In this document: piece by piece, positions 40,789 through 50,284 of the stretch | Numbering within the stretch: the first letter of the stretch is position 1 | How the letters are laid out: each line of letters begins with the position of its first letter | Source: GCA-2731375 sp964344935 | GTDB lineage: Bacteria; Pseudomonadota; Alphaproteobacteria; GCA-2731375 | Length of the DNA: 64,000 nucleotides | Direction of reading: 5' to 3' | NCBI GenBank assembly: GCA_964344935.1 | Contig: CAYFPL010000003.1 | Location: forward strand, 372,001-436,000 | The notes under the pieces: model-generated | Database searches by the model: none | What the model saw: the letters and a program-made list of their open reading frames with translations, nothing else | What the model was told of the DNA's origin: nothing | Position numbers and translations under genes: made by a program

Positions 40789-42306
40789 TCAGCCGGCGCC
40801 TTCGTCCAGTAGCGCCCGAAGGGTGAACTTCTCTACCTTGCCCATGGCGTTGCGCGGCAGGGTATTCATGAAAATTACTGCCCGCGGATGCTTGAAACGG
40901 GCCAGGCGCCCTTCGAACAGGGCCAGGATGTCAGCGCCCTCTATGGTACTCCCCGCCTGTCTGACCACACAGGCTACGGGGATCTCGCCCCAGCGCTCGT
41001 CCGGCCGGCCGATCACCGCCGCTTCGGCCAGGTCGGGGCAGTCGGCCAAGACATTCTCCAGCTCCGCCGGATAGATATTCTCGCCGCCCGAGATCACCAC
41101 GTCCTTCTTGCGTTCATCCACGAAATAGTAGCCGTCTTCATCCTGATGGCCCACGTCGCCGGTGTGGAACCAGCCCCCGGCATAAGCCTCCTGTGTGCCG
41201 GTTTCATTACGCCAGTATTCGCGGAACAGGTTCCTGCCCCGCAGGACGATCTCACCCGCCTTGCCTCGCTGCACCGGGTTGCCGTCGTCATCGATGATTC
41301 GAGCCTCCGTATGCAGGGCGGGCTTGCCGCAGGAGCCAATCTTGCGCTCGACGTCTCCAATGGGGAGGCAGATGGCCACGGGCGCGCTTTCGGTCAGGCC
41401 ATAGACCTGGGTCGCGGGGATGCCGCGGTCAAGGAAGGCGCGCAGCACCGCCTCGGGCACGGCGGAAGAGCCGATACCGACCAGGCGCAGGGACGAGATG
41501 TCCGTGCTCAACCAATCAGGGTGCGCCGTCAGGGCCAGGGTCATCGCCGGCACGGTCAGGAAGATTGACGGTTGGCGCTGGGCAATGGCGGCCAACGTCT
41601 CGGCGGGATCGAAACGGGCATGAATGGTGGTCGCGGCGCCGGCGTGGATACTGGGCGTTGTGTGGATGTTCATGCCGCCTACATGGAACATAGGCAGCAC
41701 TGTCAGGCCATGATCGTTGCGGCTGATGTCGTGTGCGGCGGTGGCATTAACGGCATTGTGGAGCAGGGCGTCCTGGGTCAACAGCGTGCCCTTTGGCCGC
41801 CCCGTGGTGCCGGAGGTATAGACCACCGTCACCGGGTCATCCATGGCACCGCCGCCTGCATCCGTCCCTGCCGCGCTCAGCAGATCGTCGTATCCGGACC
41901 AGCCCGGTCCGGCGCCGCTACCATAGGCGACCAGCGCCGGTTCGGGCACTTCGGCACGGATGCTGTTCAAGTGGTCGAAGAAGTCTGGCTCGGCCAGAAC
42001 CGCCTTCGGCTCGCAGTTTTGCAGGATCCAGGCATGCTCGGGCGGCGCCAGGCGCCAATTCAGCGGCACCAGCATGGCGCCCAGGCGGGCGCAGGCAAAC
42101 AGCAGTTCCAGGAGTTCCGGGCTGTTATAGCCCAAATGCGCGACCCGATCCCCCTTACCCACGCCCAACTGGCCCGACAGCATGGCGGCGAGGTGGCTGA
42201 CACGAACGTCCATTTCGCCATAGGTTATGTCGGCGCCGTCGAAATGTACCGCCAGGCGCTCGCCCCCCCAATCGGCCCAATGGCTGATCCAATGGGAAAT
42301 ATCCAT
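40789..42306 (-). CDS. AMP-dependent acyl-CoA ligase
   Basis: Adenylate-forming enzyme of 505 residues. The phosphate loop is VVYTSGTTGRPKGTLL, the A5 motif is YGLTESAP, A7 is FHTGDVGHQDEDGYYFVDER, and the thiol-step lysine is in NAMGKVEKFTLRAL near the end. This is the medium/short-chain acyl-CoA synthetase family; substrate unknown. It lies at the 3' end of a minus-strand run with an acyl-CoA dehydrogenase, a hydrolase and a NicX-like protein, hence probably part of one catabolic pathway. Confidence 0.87.
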   Translation of the reverse strand: MDISHWISHWADWGGERLAVHFDGADITYGEMDVRVSHLAAMLSGQLGVGKGDRVAHLGYNSPELLELLFACARLGAMLVPLNWRLAPPEHAWILQNCEPKAVLAEPDFFDHLNSIRAEVPEPALVAYGSGAGPGWSGYDDLLSAAGTDAGGGAMDDPVTVVYTSGTTGRPKGTLLTQDALLHNAVNATAAHDISRNDHGLTVLPMFHVGGMNIHTTPSIHAGAATTIHARFDPAETLAAIAQRQPSIFLTVPAMTLALTAHPDWLSTDISSLRLVGIGSSAVPEAVLRAFLDRGIPATQVYGLTESAPVAICLPIGDVERKIGSCGKPALHTEARIIDDDGNPVQRGKAGEIVLRGRNLFREYWRNETGTQEAYAGGWFHTGDVGHQDEDGYYFVDERKKDVVISGGENIYPAELENVLADCPDLAEAAVIGRPDERWGEIPVACVVRQAGSTIEGADILALFEGRLARFKHPRAVIFMNTLPRNAMGKVEKFTLRALLDEGAG

Positions 42307-42349
42307 TACCCCAACCTATTCCCTGGCCACACGCCCCCGATTGCTCCGC

Positions 42350-43552
42350 CTATTTTTCGCCAGGCTCGAACAGGCTTTCCCGGCCCAGGCGTTCAAGACA
42401 GATTTCCGGAGTCCAGGGCAGCATCAGCGAGCCGCAGCGGCTGTCGCGGTAAAGTTGCTCCAGCCGCAGGTTGCGGAATATGGCGCGGCCGCCGCAGGTG
42501 CGCAGGGCCAGGCGGCAGATGTCGTTGGCGAACTCCATCACCGTAAACTGCGCCGCATAGGCGCGCAGGCGCTCATCTTTGGTGGGGTTCATGGCCGCTT
42601 CGCCGATGGCCCGTTCAAACAGGGCGCGGGCCTGCTCCAGCTTGATGCGCATCTCAGCCACGGCCATCTGCTTGGCGGCGCTTTGGCGCGCACTGCCCGC
42701 CGGTGGCCCGCCTTCGATCTCCCCGCGCAGGTATTGGCAGGTGAAATCGAAAGCCGCCTGGGAAATGCCCATATAGGTGGGGCACAGGCTCATGAACATG
42801 TGCGGCCAGTTCAAAGCGGCCTGATAGTATTTGCCCCGGGGCATCAACTGATGCTCATCCGGCACAAAGACGTCCGTCAATACCAGATTGTTGGAAGACG
42901 TCGCCCGCATGCCCAGGACGTCCCAGTCACCGACGATCTCGAAGCCCTCTGCCGTGCCGTCGATGGCCAGATAGATGGTGTCGCGCACGTCCGCATCGCC
43001 CTCTTCCTTGGCTTCGGTGCAGAGCACGCCGTAATAGTTCGCCGCACCGGCCAGAGAGGCGAAATGCTTGCGCCCATTGACCTTCCAGCCGCCATCCACC
43101 TTGGTGGCGGTGGTGCCAAAGGGTGCCTTGCCTGCCGCCGCCGCGCTGTTGGGCTCGGAAAACGGTTGCGCGAATATGGCGCCGTCTTCGATCACCTTTT
43201 TGTAAATGCCGGTGCGCCGTGCTTCATGCTTGTCCCGCTGCTCATCCGTCATATCCAGATCGTCGGCCATCTGGCTTGACCACAGCATTGTGGCGCAATG
43301 CATATTGAACGTCAGAGCGGTGGCGCCACACCAGCGGCCCAGTTCCGCAGAAATCTCCATATAGCGGGCATAGTCCACGCCCAGGCCGCCGTAACGTTCC
43401 GGGATCACCAGGCCGAGGAAACCCGCGTCGCGAAGGTCATCGTAGTTCTCGGTAGGAAATCGCGCCTCGCGGTCGAAACCGGCGCTGCGGGGCAGGAATT
43501 TTTCCTGGCCCAGCGTGCGTGCCGTGGCCAGCAGTTCACTCTGTGTCGCCAT
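42350..43552 (-). CDS. Acyl-CoA dehydrogenase
   Basis: Flavoprotein of 400 residues. Recognisable regions are DAGFLGLVIPERYGGLGVDY, the FAD-binding block ATKVDGGWKVNGRKHFAS and YLRGEIEGGPP in the helical domain, ending RLALRTCGGRAIFRNL. ATG 43552 lies two bases after the hydrolase stop and has AAGAGG upstream; a TTG two codons earlier is less likely. Substrate unknown. It resembles the DszC/monooxygenase-like branch no more than ordinary ACADs. Confidence 0.86.
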   Translation of the reverse strand: MATQSELLATARTLGQEKFLPRSAGFDREARFPTENYDDLRDAGFLGLVIPERYGGLGVDYARYMEISAELGRWCGATALTFNMHCATMLWSSQMADDLDMTDEQRDKHEARRTGIYKKVIEDGAIFAQPFSEPNSAAAAGKAPFGTTATKVDGGWKVNGRKHFASLAGAANYYGVLCTEAKEEGDADVRDTIYLAIDGTAEGFEIVGDWDVLGMRATSSNNLVLTDVFVPDEHQLMPRGKYYQAALNWPHMFMSLCPTYMGISQAAFDFTCQYLRGEIEGGPPAGSARQSAAKQMAVAEMRIKLEQARALFERAIGEAAMNPTKDERLRAYAAQFTVMEFANDICRLALRTCGGRAIFRNLRLEQLYRDSRCGSLMLPWTPEICLERLGRESLFEPGEK

Positions 43553-43554
43553 AC

Positions 43555-44328
43555 TCAAGCTACCTCTTCAAGGAATTCGCGAATGACACCGTTGAAGTTT
43601 TCCGGGTCCTCCAGGTTCGCCAGATGCCCCACACCCATCAGGCAGTGATAGCGGCAGCCGGGTATGTAAGAGGCCATCTTCTCCATCATTGGCGCCGGCG
43701 CGGCTTCGTCGAACTCGCCGGCCAGGGCCAATGTGGGGCAGGCGATATCACCCAGCTTTTCGCGCTGATTGAATTGCACCAGGCAATGCAGGGCCGCTCG
43801 ATAGGTCTCTGACGATAGCGCAGACATGGAGGCCTTGGCCGAAGCTACCGCTTCCACCGGGGGATCCGCGGCCATCAGGCCAGGCATCAACTCGTCGGCG
43901 AAATCAGCAGGTGAAAGGCCCCGATCCAAGGGCGCGAGGCGCTGGCCGAGGAACCATTCCTGGAATTCGCCGCCCGGTTTGCCGAACGAAGGCGAAGTGC
44001 CTGAAAGTACTAAGGCCGTGACCCGGTCGGGGTAATGCACCATGAACTCCTGAGCCACCATGCCGCCCATGGAATGGCCGACGATGGCCGCGGTTGGCGC
44101 CTCCAGATGATCCAGCAGGCGGGCTGCCGCATGAGCCAGATTTTCAAATGTCATCTCGTCCAAAGGTGCGCTGTCGCCATAGCCGGGCATATCCCAGGCC
44201 ACGGCTCGCCAGCGATCGGCGAAGGCGGGAAGCTGCCAGTCAAAGGATTTATGGTTGCCGCCGATGCCGTGCAGGAACAATAAAACAGGGCCGTCGCCCT
44301 GGCTCACGAAATGCGGCACAGTGCTCAT
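43555..44328 (-). CDS. Alpha/beta hydrolase (NicD/PcaD-like)
   Basis: The 257-residue protein has the oxyanion motif LLFLHGIGGNHKSF, the nucleophile elbow VGHSMGGMVAQEF, an aspartate in AGEFDEAAP and the catalytic histidine in GVGHLANLEDP. In nicotinate-degrading bacteria the hydrolase NicD sits near NicX; the gene beside this one is NicX-like, so an amide or enol-lactone hydrolase role is plausible. It overlaps the NicX-like gene by four bases (ATGA). Confidence 0.85.
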   Translation of the reverse strand: MSTVPHFVSQGDGPVLLFLHGIGGNHKSFDWQLPAFADRWRAVAWDMPGYGDSAPLDEMTFENLAHAAARLLDHLEAPTAAIVGHSMGGMVAQEFMVHYPDRVTALVLSGTSPSFGKPGGEFQEWFLGQRLAPLDRGLSPADFADELMPGLMAADPPVEAVASAKASMSALSSETYRAALHCLVQFNQREKLGDIACPTLALAGEFDEAAPAPMMEKMASYIPGCRYHCLMGVGHLANLEDPENFNGVIREFLEEVA

Positions 44329-45371
44329 GCCAGATCCCCCTGCAAAACGCCTTGCTTGACCACGGCCTGGCCGTCCAGTTCCACGGTGCAGTTCCGGATC
44401 GGCAGATCGAAATGGCCCAGGGTCTGCCGTCCCGCAACTTCATTGGCGCCGGTGGAATAGACCACGTTACCGGCAAAGGCGCGCAGTTCCGTGCCGTTGA
44501 AATCCCGGCGGTCGTACATGGTCATGGCATCCCAGCGGGCGCCCTGATTCATGCCCCAGCCGATGTGCGAGGTGGCATAGGCGTCGCGGTCGTTCCAGGC
44601 CTCGAAATAGCTGCGCATCAGGTCCGCATCCACGCCTTCGCCTTCTATATCGGTGACATAATCGTCTTCGATGGTCAGGCTGATGGGGGCATCCAGATAT
44701 CGCTTGAAGGTCAGGTTCACATCGCCCCGGTCCAGCACCAGGGTGCCGTTCACGGTGCTGGAGGCTGGGAAACAAAGGCATAGACCGCCCGGCCAATGGG
44801 ACATGATGCCCGGCCGCGTGACCCAGCCCCAGCCACCGCCGGCAACCGCGCCTTCCAAGTTGACGGACAGATCGCTGCCCGCGGGCGAGGTAATCTTCAT
44901 GGCCTTGGCCCCGCGCAGCATCTTCATGCCGATCTTGACCTTGTCTTCCAGGGCATCGTCCGGCGCGAGGCGCTCCAGGGCCTCGGGATGTTCGTTGGAG
45001 ATCATCAAAACCCTGGCGCCGCCTTTAAGAATTTCCGGCAGTTCGGGGGCGTGCAGTAGCCCTTCCACGGTGCAGTCCACGACCATGGTGCTGTTCGCCA
45101 GGGCACCAACTATGGGCCTGATATTCTGGATCACGTCCGAGGCACCGGTGGACCGTACAGGGACGGGCACTGATTGGGCCGGCGTGGGTATGACGATATG
45201 GAACGGTTGCGCGCCCAGTTGGTGCAAGGCCAGCTCCGCCAATTGCACATTCACGGCGCGGGATTGGCTCTCGGACAGGATCGCGACCGCCTCGCCTCGC
45301 TCCACCTTGCATTTGGTAAAGACGCGGGCAAAGCAGTCAATCCATTTCCCTTCGATACGTTCCTGCAGCAT
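44325..45371 (-). CDS. NicX-like protein (2,5-dihydroxypyridine 5,6-dioxygenase family)
   Basis: The 348-residue protein matches NicX of nicotinate degradation over its C-terminal half: WPGGLCLCFPASS, GTLVLDRGDV, YATSHIGWGMNQGARWDAM, RAFAGNVVYSTGAN and GHFDLPIRNCTVELD. The iron ligands of NicX (His in SHIGWG, His and Asp in GHFDLP) are conserved. GAGGTGATC before ATG 45371 sets the start; a longer frame to 45416 is weaker. Aminopeptidase-like relatives exist, so the ring-cleaving function is probable, not certain. Confidence 0.78.
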   Translation of the reverse strand: MLQERIEGKWIDCFARVFTKCKVERGEAVAILSESQSRAVNVQLAELALHQLGAQPFHIVIPTPAQSVPVPVRSTGASDVIQNIRPIVGALANSTMVVDCTVEGLLHAPELPEILKGGARVLMISNEHPEALERLAPDDALEDKVKIGMKMLRGAKAMKITSPAGSDLSVNLEGAVAGGGWGWVTRPGIMSHWPGGLCLCFPASSTVNGTLVLDRGDVNLTFKRYLDAPISLTIEDDYVTDIEGEGVDADLMRSYFEAWNDRDAYATSHIGWGMNQGARWDAMTMYDRRDFNGTELRAFAGNVVYSTGANEVAGRQTLGHFDLPIRNCTVELDGQAVVKQGVLQGDLA

Positions 45372-45436
45372 GATCACCTCATCTTTTTTTCCGGGCAATG
45401 TTAGTGCAATATCCACCCTCTGCCGAAGGATAATCC

Positions 45437-46360
45437 ATGACCCTGCTTTTCGAACACGAGATTTGTCTGCAGCACGATATGGGCATGGGGCATCCCGAAC
45501 GCCCCGACCGCTTACGGGCCATCCAACAGACTCTGGCGGAGGATGAATTCACGTCCTTGCAGCGTCGCGAAGCCCCTTTGGGGACGATGGAGCAGATCGC
45601 CCTGGTGCATCCCCAGTCCTATATCGACAACATCGTCGCCACAGCGCCGGATCAAGGGCGGGTGCAGCTCGATCCAGATACCGCTATGAACCCGGCCTCA
45701 TTGGAAGCCGCGCGACGGGCCGTCGGCGGCGTCTGTGCCGCTATAGATGCGGTTGTGGCGGGGGAGACCAAGAACGCCTTTTGCGCCGTGCGGCCGCCTG
45801 GCCATCATGCCGAGCCGGAGCGGTCCATGGGCTTCTGCATTTTCAGCACCGTTGCCATCGGTGCCCGCCATGCCCAGGCGGCACACGGGCTAGAGCGGGT
45901 GGCTGTGGTGGATTTCGACGTGCATCACGGTAATGGGACCCAGGCGGCGTTCTGGGAGCATGCGGACCTGTTTTTCGCCTCCACCCATCAAATGCCCCTC
46001 TACCCCGGAACCGGTTCGCCATCGGAACGGGGTGTGGGCAATATCCACAATTTTCCCCTGGCGCCGGGCTCCGCCGGCGTCGCCTTCCGCGATGCCTTCG
46101 AAGACGGCCTGTTGCCTGCTCTTGACGAATTCACACCGGACTTGGTGCTGATTTCCGCCGGTTTCGATGCCCATGTGGCCGACCCATTGGCGCAGCTGCG
46201 TTTGGAGACCGAAGATTTTGTCTGGGCGACGGAGAAAATCTTGGCCGTGGCAGCCCGCCATTGCCAGGATCGTGTGGTGTCCTCCCTGGAAGGGGGCTAT
46301 GATCTGGCCGCGTTGGCGGCGGCCACGGCGGCCCATGTCGGCGTCCTGATGACGGCCTAG
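45437..46360 (+). CDS. Histone-deacetylase-family protein
   Basis: Zinc amidohydrolase of 307 residues, the second in the window. It begins MTLLFEHEICLQHDMGMGHP and has AVRPPGHHAEPE, MGFCIFSTVAIGARH, VVDFDVHHGNGTQ and the closing SLEGGYDLAALA. The N-terminus is shorter than in the first copy and fits the class of bacterial HDAC-like proteins often found before xseB in alphaproteobacteria. It is divergent from the NicX-like gene with a 65-base gap. Substrate unknown. Confidence 0.87.
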   Translation: MTLLFEHEICLQHDMGMGHPERPDRLRAIQQTLAEDEFTSLQRREAPLGTMEQIALVHPQSYIDNIVATAPDQGRVQLDPDTAMNPASLEAARRAVGGVCAAIDAVVAGETKNAFCAVRPPGHHAEPERSMGFCIFSTVAIGARHAQAAHGLERVAVVDFDVHHGNGTQAAFWEHADLFFASTHQMPLYPGTGSPSERGVGNIHNFPLAPGSAGVAFRDAFEDGLLPALDEFTPDLVLISAGFDAHVADPLAQLRLETEDFVWATEKILAVAARHCQDRVVSSLEGGYDLAALAAATAAHVGVLMTA

Positions 46361-46383
46361 TAAACGCTATAGGGAACAGGGAT

Positions 46384-46656
46384 ATGGCAAAGCAGGATAA
46401 GGACGGCTTGGACCCCATCCCGAAGGACATCGCCGCCATGAGTTTCGAAGCCGCCATGGCCGAACTGGAAGGCATTGTCCAGGACCTGGAAGGCGGCCAG
46501 GTGGACCTGGATGCCTCCATCGCCCTTTACAGCCGCGGCGCCCTTCTCAAACGCCATTGCGAGGCCAAGCTGAATGCGGCCTCGGAACAGGTGGAGAAAA
46601 TCGTCGCCGACGGCGCTGGCGAGGCCGTGGACTCTGAACCGGCCGATATCAAGTAG
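46384..46656 (+). CDS. xseB: Exodeoxyribonuclease VII small subunit
   Basis: The 90-residue protein has the XseB core MSFEAAMAELEGIVQDLEGG then DLDASIALYSRGALLKRHCE. It joins XseA (not in the window) to form exonuclease VII, which degrades single-stranded DNA. AGGGATA precedes the ATG. It opens the xseB-ispA-dxs-tlyA run, an order widely kept in proteobacteria. A few extra residues at both ends are charged and presumably disordered. Confidence 0.94.
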   Translation: MAKQDKDGLDPIPKDIAAMSFEAAMAELEGIVQDLEGGQVDLDASIALYSRGALLKRHCEAKLNAASEQVEKIVADGAGEAVDSEPADIK

Positions 46657-46683
46657 CAAATCCCGATTAGGGGGTCCGTGATC

Positions 46684-47571
46684 ATGGTGGATTTCGCGGC
46701 CAAGTTGGCCAAGGCCGCCAAGGCGGTCGATCAGCAAATGGACGAGTTGCTGCCCCATGGCCGGGAACTGGAGCATCGCCTGTTCGACGCTATGCGCTAT
46801 GCCGCCTTGGGCGGCGGCAAACGTCTGCGCCCTTTCATGGTCATTGCCGGGGGCGAAATCTTCGATTTGGAGATGGCGGAATGCCTGCGCGTGTGTGCGG
46901 CGGTGGAATTCGTTCATGCCTATAGCCTGGTGCATGACGATCTGCCCTGCATGGATGACGACGATCTGCGCCGGGGTCAGCCAACGGTGCATAGGAAATT
47001 CGACGAAGCGACGGCGGTGCTGACGGGCGATGCCCTATTAACCCTTGCTTTCGAAGTACTTAGCGACCGCGAAACCTCTCCCGACCCCGACGTCCGCATG
47101 GAACTGGTTGCCGGCCTGGCGCGGGCGGCGGGCGGCCATGGCATGGTGGGCGGACAGATGCTGGATCTCTGGGCGGAAGACAATCCCTTGGACGAAGCCG
47201 GTACCGTACGGATGCAGCGCCTAAAAACCGGCGAGATGATCGCGTTCGCTGGTGAGGCGGGCGGTATCCTGGCCCGGGCCCGGCCGCAACAACGCCAGGC
47301 CCTGCGCATGTTTGCTCATGACCTAGGGCTGGCATTTCAGATCACCGACGATCTGTTGGATGTGGAGGGCAGTGCGGATCAGGTGGGCAAGGCCACCGGC
47401 AAGGATGCCGCCGCGGGCAAGGCCACGGTGGTCGCCATGCTGGGGGTTGAAGGGGCCCGCGACCGAGCTAAACTGCTATCACGCCAGGCGGTTAAGCATC
47501 TGGATCATTTCGGGGAAAAAGCGAATACTTTGCGGGACTTGTGTGAATTCGTTATAAACCGAAGCAATTGA
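46684..47571 (+). CDS. ispA: Farnesyl (polyprenyl) diphosphate synthase
   Basis: Joins IPP to allylic diphosphates. The 295-residue protein has GGGKRLRPFMV, the first aspartate-rich motif as DDLPCMDDDDLRRG and the second as QITDDLLDVEG, with the chain-length region VEFVHAYSLVHD. ATG 46684 follows a GGGGG run; a GTG two codons upstream is also possible. It takes IPP/DMAPP made by the Dxs-IspH pathway. Twenty-one bases separate it from dxs. Confidence 0.95.
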   Translation: MVDFAAKLAKAAKAVDQQMDELLPHGRELEHRLFDAMRYAALGGGKRLRPFMVIAGGEIFDLEMAECLRVCAAVEFVHAYSLVHDDLPCMDDDDLRRGQPTVHRKFDEATAVLTGDALLTLAFEVLSDRETSPDPDVRMELVAGLARAAGGHGMVGGQMLDLWAEDNPLDEAGTVRMQRLKTGEMIAFAGEAGGILARARPQQRQALRMFAHDLGLAFQITDDLLDVEGSADQVGKATGKDAAAGKATVVAMLGVEGARDRAKLLSRQAVKHLDHFGEKANTLRDLCEFVINRSN

Positions 47572-47592
47572 AACCGTTTCGCGGAGTGCGAC

Positions 47593-49515
47593 GTGACGGA
47601 AAGCAAAACACCATTGCTGGACACCATAAACGAGCCAGCCGATCTGCGCGCCTTGCCGGATGGCGATTTGCGCCAACTGGCCGACGAGTTGCGTGCCGAA
47701 ACCATTGACGCCGTGGCCCAAACCGGCGGTCACCTGGGCGCGGGCCTTGGCGTGGTGGAATTGACGGTGGCGCTGCATCGTGTCTTTGACACGCCCGACG
47801 ACATTCTGATCTGGGACGTGGGCCATCAGGCTTATCCCCACAAAATCCTCACCGGGCGCCGCGACCGCATCCGCACATTGCGCCAGGGCGACGGTCTGTC
47901 CGGCTTCACCAAGCGCGCGGAAAGCAAATTCGATCCTTTCGGCGCCGCCCATTCGTCGACCTCCATCTCCGCCGGGCTCGGCTTTGCCGTGGCCCGTGAC
48001 CTTGACGGTGCCGACAACAATGTCGTGGCGGTGATCGGCGATGGCGCCATGAGCGCCGGCATGGCGTTCGAGGCCATGAACAATGCCGGCTCACTGAACA
48101 GCCGCCTGACGGTGATCTTGAACGACAACGATATGTCCATCGCGCCGCCGGTGGGTGCCATGTCGGCCTATTTGTCGCGGCTCTTGTCATCGCGGCCGTA
48201 CCGCGGCCTAAGGCATTTCGCCAAGCAGTTGGCGCAAAAGATGCCGGAGCCTTTGGAGCGTACCGCGCGCCGGGCCGAGGAATATGCCCGCGGCCTGATC
48301 ACCGGCGGCACTTTGTTCGAGGAATTGGGGTTCTTCTACGTCGGCCCCATCGACGGCCACAACTTGGATCATTTGCTGCCCGTCCTGAAGAATGTCAAGG
48401 AAGCCCGGCGCACCAATCCGATTTTGGTGCATGTGGTCACCCAGAAAGGCAAGGGTTACGCCCCGGCCGAGGAATCGGCGGACAAATACCACGGCGTCTC
48501 ACGCTTCGACGTGGTCACTGGGGCGCAGGCCAAATCGAAACCCAACGCGCCCAGCTATACCGGTGTTTTTTCCGACCAACTGGTGCGCGAGGGCGAGCGG
48601 GACGACAAGATCGTCGCCATCACCGCCGCCATGCCGTCGGGCACGGGCCTGGCCGATTTTCAGAAGACCTTTCCGGATCGCTGCTTCGATGTCGGCATCG
48701 CCGAACAGCATGGTGTGACCTTTGCCGCTGGCTTGGCCGCGGCCGGCTATCGCCCCTTCGCAGCGATCTATTCCACCTTCCTGCAGCGCGCCTATGACCA
48801 GGTCGTGCACGATGTGGCGATCCAGAATTTACCCGTACGCTTCGCCATCGACAGGGCGGGCCTGGTGGGCGCCGATGGCCCCACCCATGCGGGTGCCTTC
48901 GATATTACCTATCTGGCCAGCCTGCCCAACTTTGTCGTGATGGCGGCGGCGGACGAGGCGGAGTTGACGCGCATGGTCGCGACGGCGGCCCGCATCGATG
49001 ACGGCCCGTCGGCTTTCCGCTATCCCCGTGGCGAAGGTGAGGGCGTGGACATCCCTTTGCCGGCTGAGCCGCTGGAAATCGGCAAGGGCCGGATATTGCG
49101 TCAAGGTAACACTGTGGCCATCCTGTCGTTCGGCACCCGGTTGGGCGAATCCATGAAGGCGGCGGACGATTTGACGGCGCAGGGCTACTCCACCACGGTG
49201 GCCGATGCCCGCTTCTGCAAGCCCTTGGACGAAGAATTAGTGACGCGCCTGGCGCAGGAACACGATGTGTTGATTACCATCGAGGAAGGCGCCATCGGCG
49301 GTTTTGCCGCCCATGTCATGCAATGTCTGGAACGGCACCAGATGCTGGACGAGGGCCTGAAGATCAGGACCATGATGCTGCCTGATACATTCATTGACCA
49401 CGATGCGCCCAAAGAGATGTATGCCAAGGCCGGCCTGAACGCCCCGGACATCGTGGCCACGGCACTGGCTGCCCTGGGGCAGGCGCAAGAGGTCGAGGCG
49501 CCCCGGCTCGCCTAA
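47593..49515 (+). CDS. dxs: 1-deoxy-D-xylulose-5-phosphate synthase
   Basis: Thiamine-diphosphate enzyme that makes DXP from pyruvate and glyceraldehyde-3-phosphate, the first step of the MEP pathway. The 640-residue protein shows VWDVGHQAYPHKILTGRRDR, the ThDP site VIGDGAMSAGMAFEAMNNAG, and FAIDRAGLVGADGPTHAGAF. It starts at GTG 47593 with GGAG upstream. Same operon as ispA. With ispH at 5 kb, the window holds the first and last dedicated MEP steps. Confidence 0.96.
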   Translation: MTESKTPLLDTINEPADLRALPDGDLRQLADELRAETIDAVAQTGGHLGAGLGVVELTVALHRVFDTPDDILIWDVGHQAYPHKILTGRRDRIRTLRQGDGLSGFTKRAESKFDPFGAAHSSTSISAGLGFAVARDLDGADNNVVAVIGDGAMSAGMAFEAMNNAGSLNSRLTVILNDNDMSIAPPVGAMSAYLSRLLSSRPYRGLRHFAKQLAQKMPEPLERTARRAEEYARGLITGGTLFEELGFFYVGPIDGHNLDHLLPVLKNVKEARRTNPILVHVVTQKGKGYAPAEESADKYHGVSRFDVVTGAQAKSKPNAPSYTGVFSDQLVREGERDDKIVAITAAMPSGTGLADFQKTFPDRCFDVGIAEQHGVTFAAGLAAAGYRPFAAIYSTFLQRAYDQVVHDVAIQNLPVRFAIDRAGLVGADGPTHAGAFDITYLASLPNFVVMAAADEAELTRMVATAARIDDGPSAFRYPRGEGEGVDIPLPAEPLEIGKGRILRQGNTVAILSFGTRLGESMKAADDLTAQGYSTTVADARFCKPLDEELVTRLAQEHDVLITIEEGAIGGFAAHVMQCLERHQMLDEGLKIRTMMLPDTFIDHDAPKEMYAKAGLNAPDIVATALAALGQAQEVEAPRLA

Positions 49516-49521
49516 TTCCGG

Positions 49522-50280
49522 ATGGTGCCGGCGGGCAAAATCAGGAAACAACGGCTGGATCAACTGCTCGTAACGCGCGGCCTGGCGGAAAGCCGCAGCA
49601 AAGCTCAAGCGCTAATTATGGCCGGCAAGGTGCACGGCCGCGACCGGCTGCTGGACAAGGCAGGTCTGCAACTGCCCATTGATGCCGAGATTTCCGTGCG
49701 CGGCCAGGATCATCCTTGGGTCTCGCGCGGCGGTATCAAGCTTGCCCATGGCCTCGAGATTTTTGCCGTCGACCCCACAGGCCTGACTTGTTTGGACATC
49801 GGCGCCTCCACGGGCGGCTTCACGGATGTTCTCCTCCAGGCCGGCGCGGCGCGGGTCTATGCCGTCGATGTGGGCCACGGCCAGTTGGCCTGGTCTCTGC
49901 GCGGGGACGCTCGCGTTGTCGTCCTGGAGCGTACCAATGCGCGCCATTTGACCAAAGAGCAGGTTCCCGAGCCCGTCGACCTGATCGTCTGCGATGCTTC
50001 CTTCATCGGCTTGAGAACAGTGCTGCCAGCGGCCCTTGCATTGGCGGCGCCAAGGGCCGGTCTGATCGCCCTGATCAAACCGCAATTCGAGGTGGGTCCC
50101 GACCGGGTCGGCAAGGGCGGCGTGGTCAGAGACCCTGCCCTGCACGCCGAGGTCTGCGAGGAAATGACCGCATGGCTGGCAGGCCAGGCCGGCTGGGCTG
50201 TTTTGGGTACGGAACCCAGCCCTATCAAGGGCCCGCAAGGGAATGTGGAATTTCTCCTGGCCGGCCGCAAGGAGCCCTAG
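49522..50280 (+). CDS. tlyA: TlyA-family rRNA 2'-O-methyltransferase
   Basis: The 252-residue protein has an N-terminal S4 RNA-binding domain (RLDQLLVTRGLAESRSKAQA) and a FtsJ-type methyltransferase domain (LDIGASTGGFTDVLLQAGAA, then DLIVCDASFIGL and LIKPQFEVG). TlyA methylates cytidines in 16S and 23S rRNA and affects capreomycin sensitivity in some bacteria. Six bases separate it from dxs and four from the next gene, so all are one operon. Confidence 0.93.
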   Translation: MVPAGKIRKQRLDQLLVTRGLAESRSKAQALIMAGKVHGRDRLLDKAGLQLPIDAEISVRGQDHPWVSRGGIKLAHGLEIFAVDPTGLTCLDIGASTGGFTDVLLQAGAARVYAVDVGHGQLAWSLRGDARVVVLERTNARHLTKEQVPEPVDLIVCDASFIGLRTVLPAALALAAPRAGLIALIKPQFEVGPDRVGKGGVVRDPALHAEVCEEMTAWLAGQAGWAVLGTEPSPIKGPQGNVEFLLAGRKEP

Positions 50281-50284
50281 CAGA

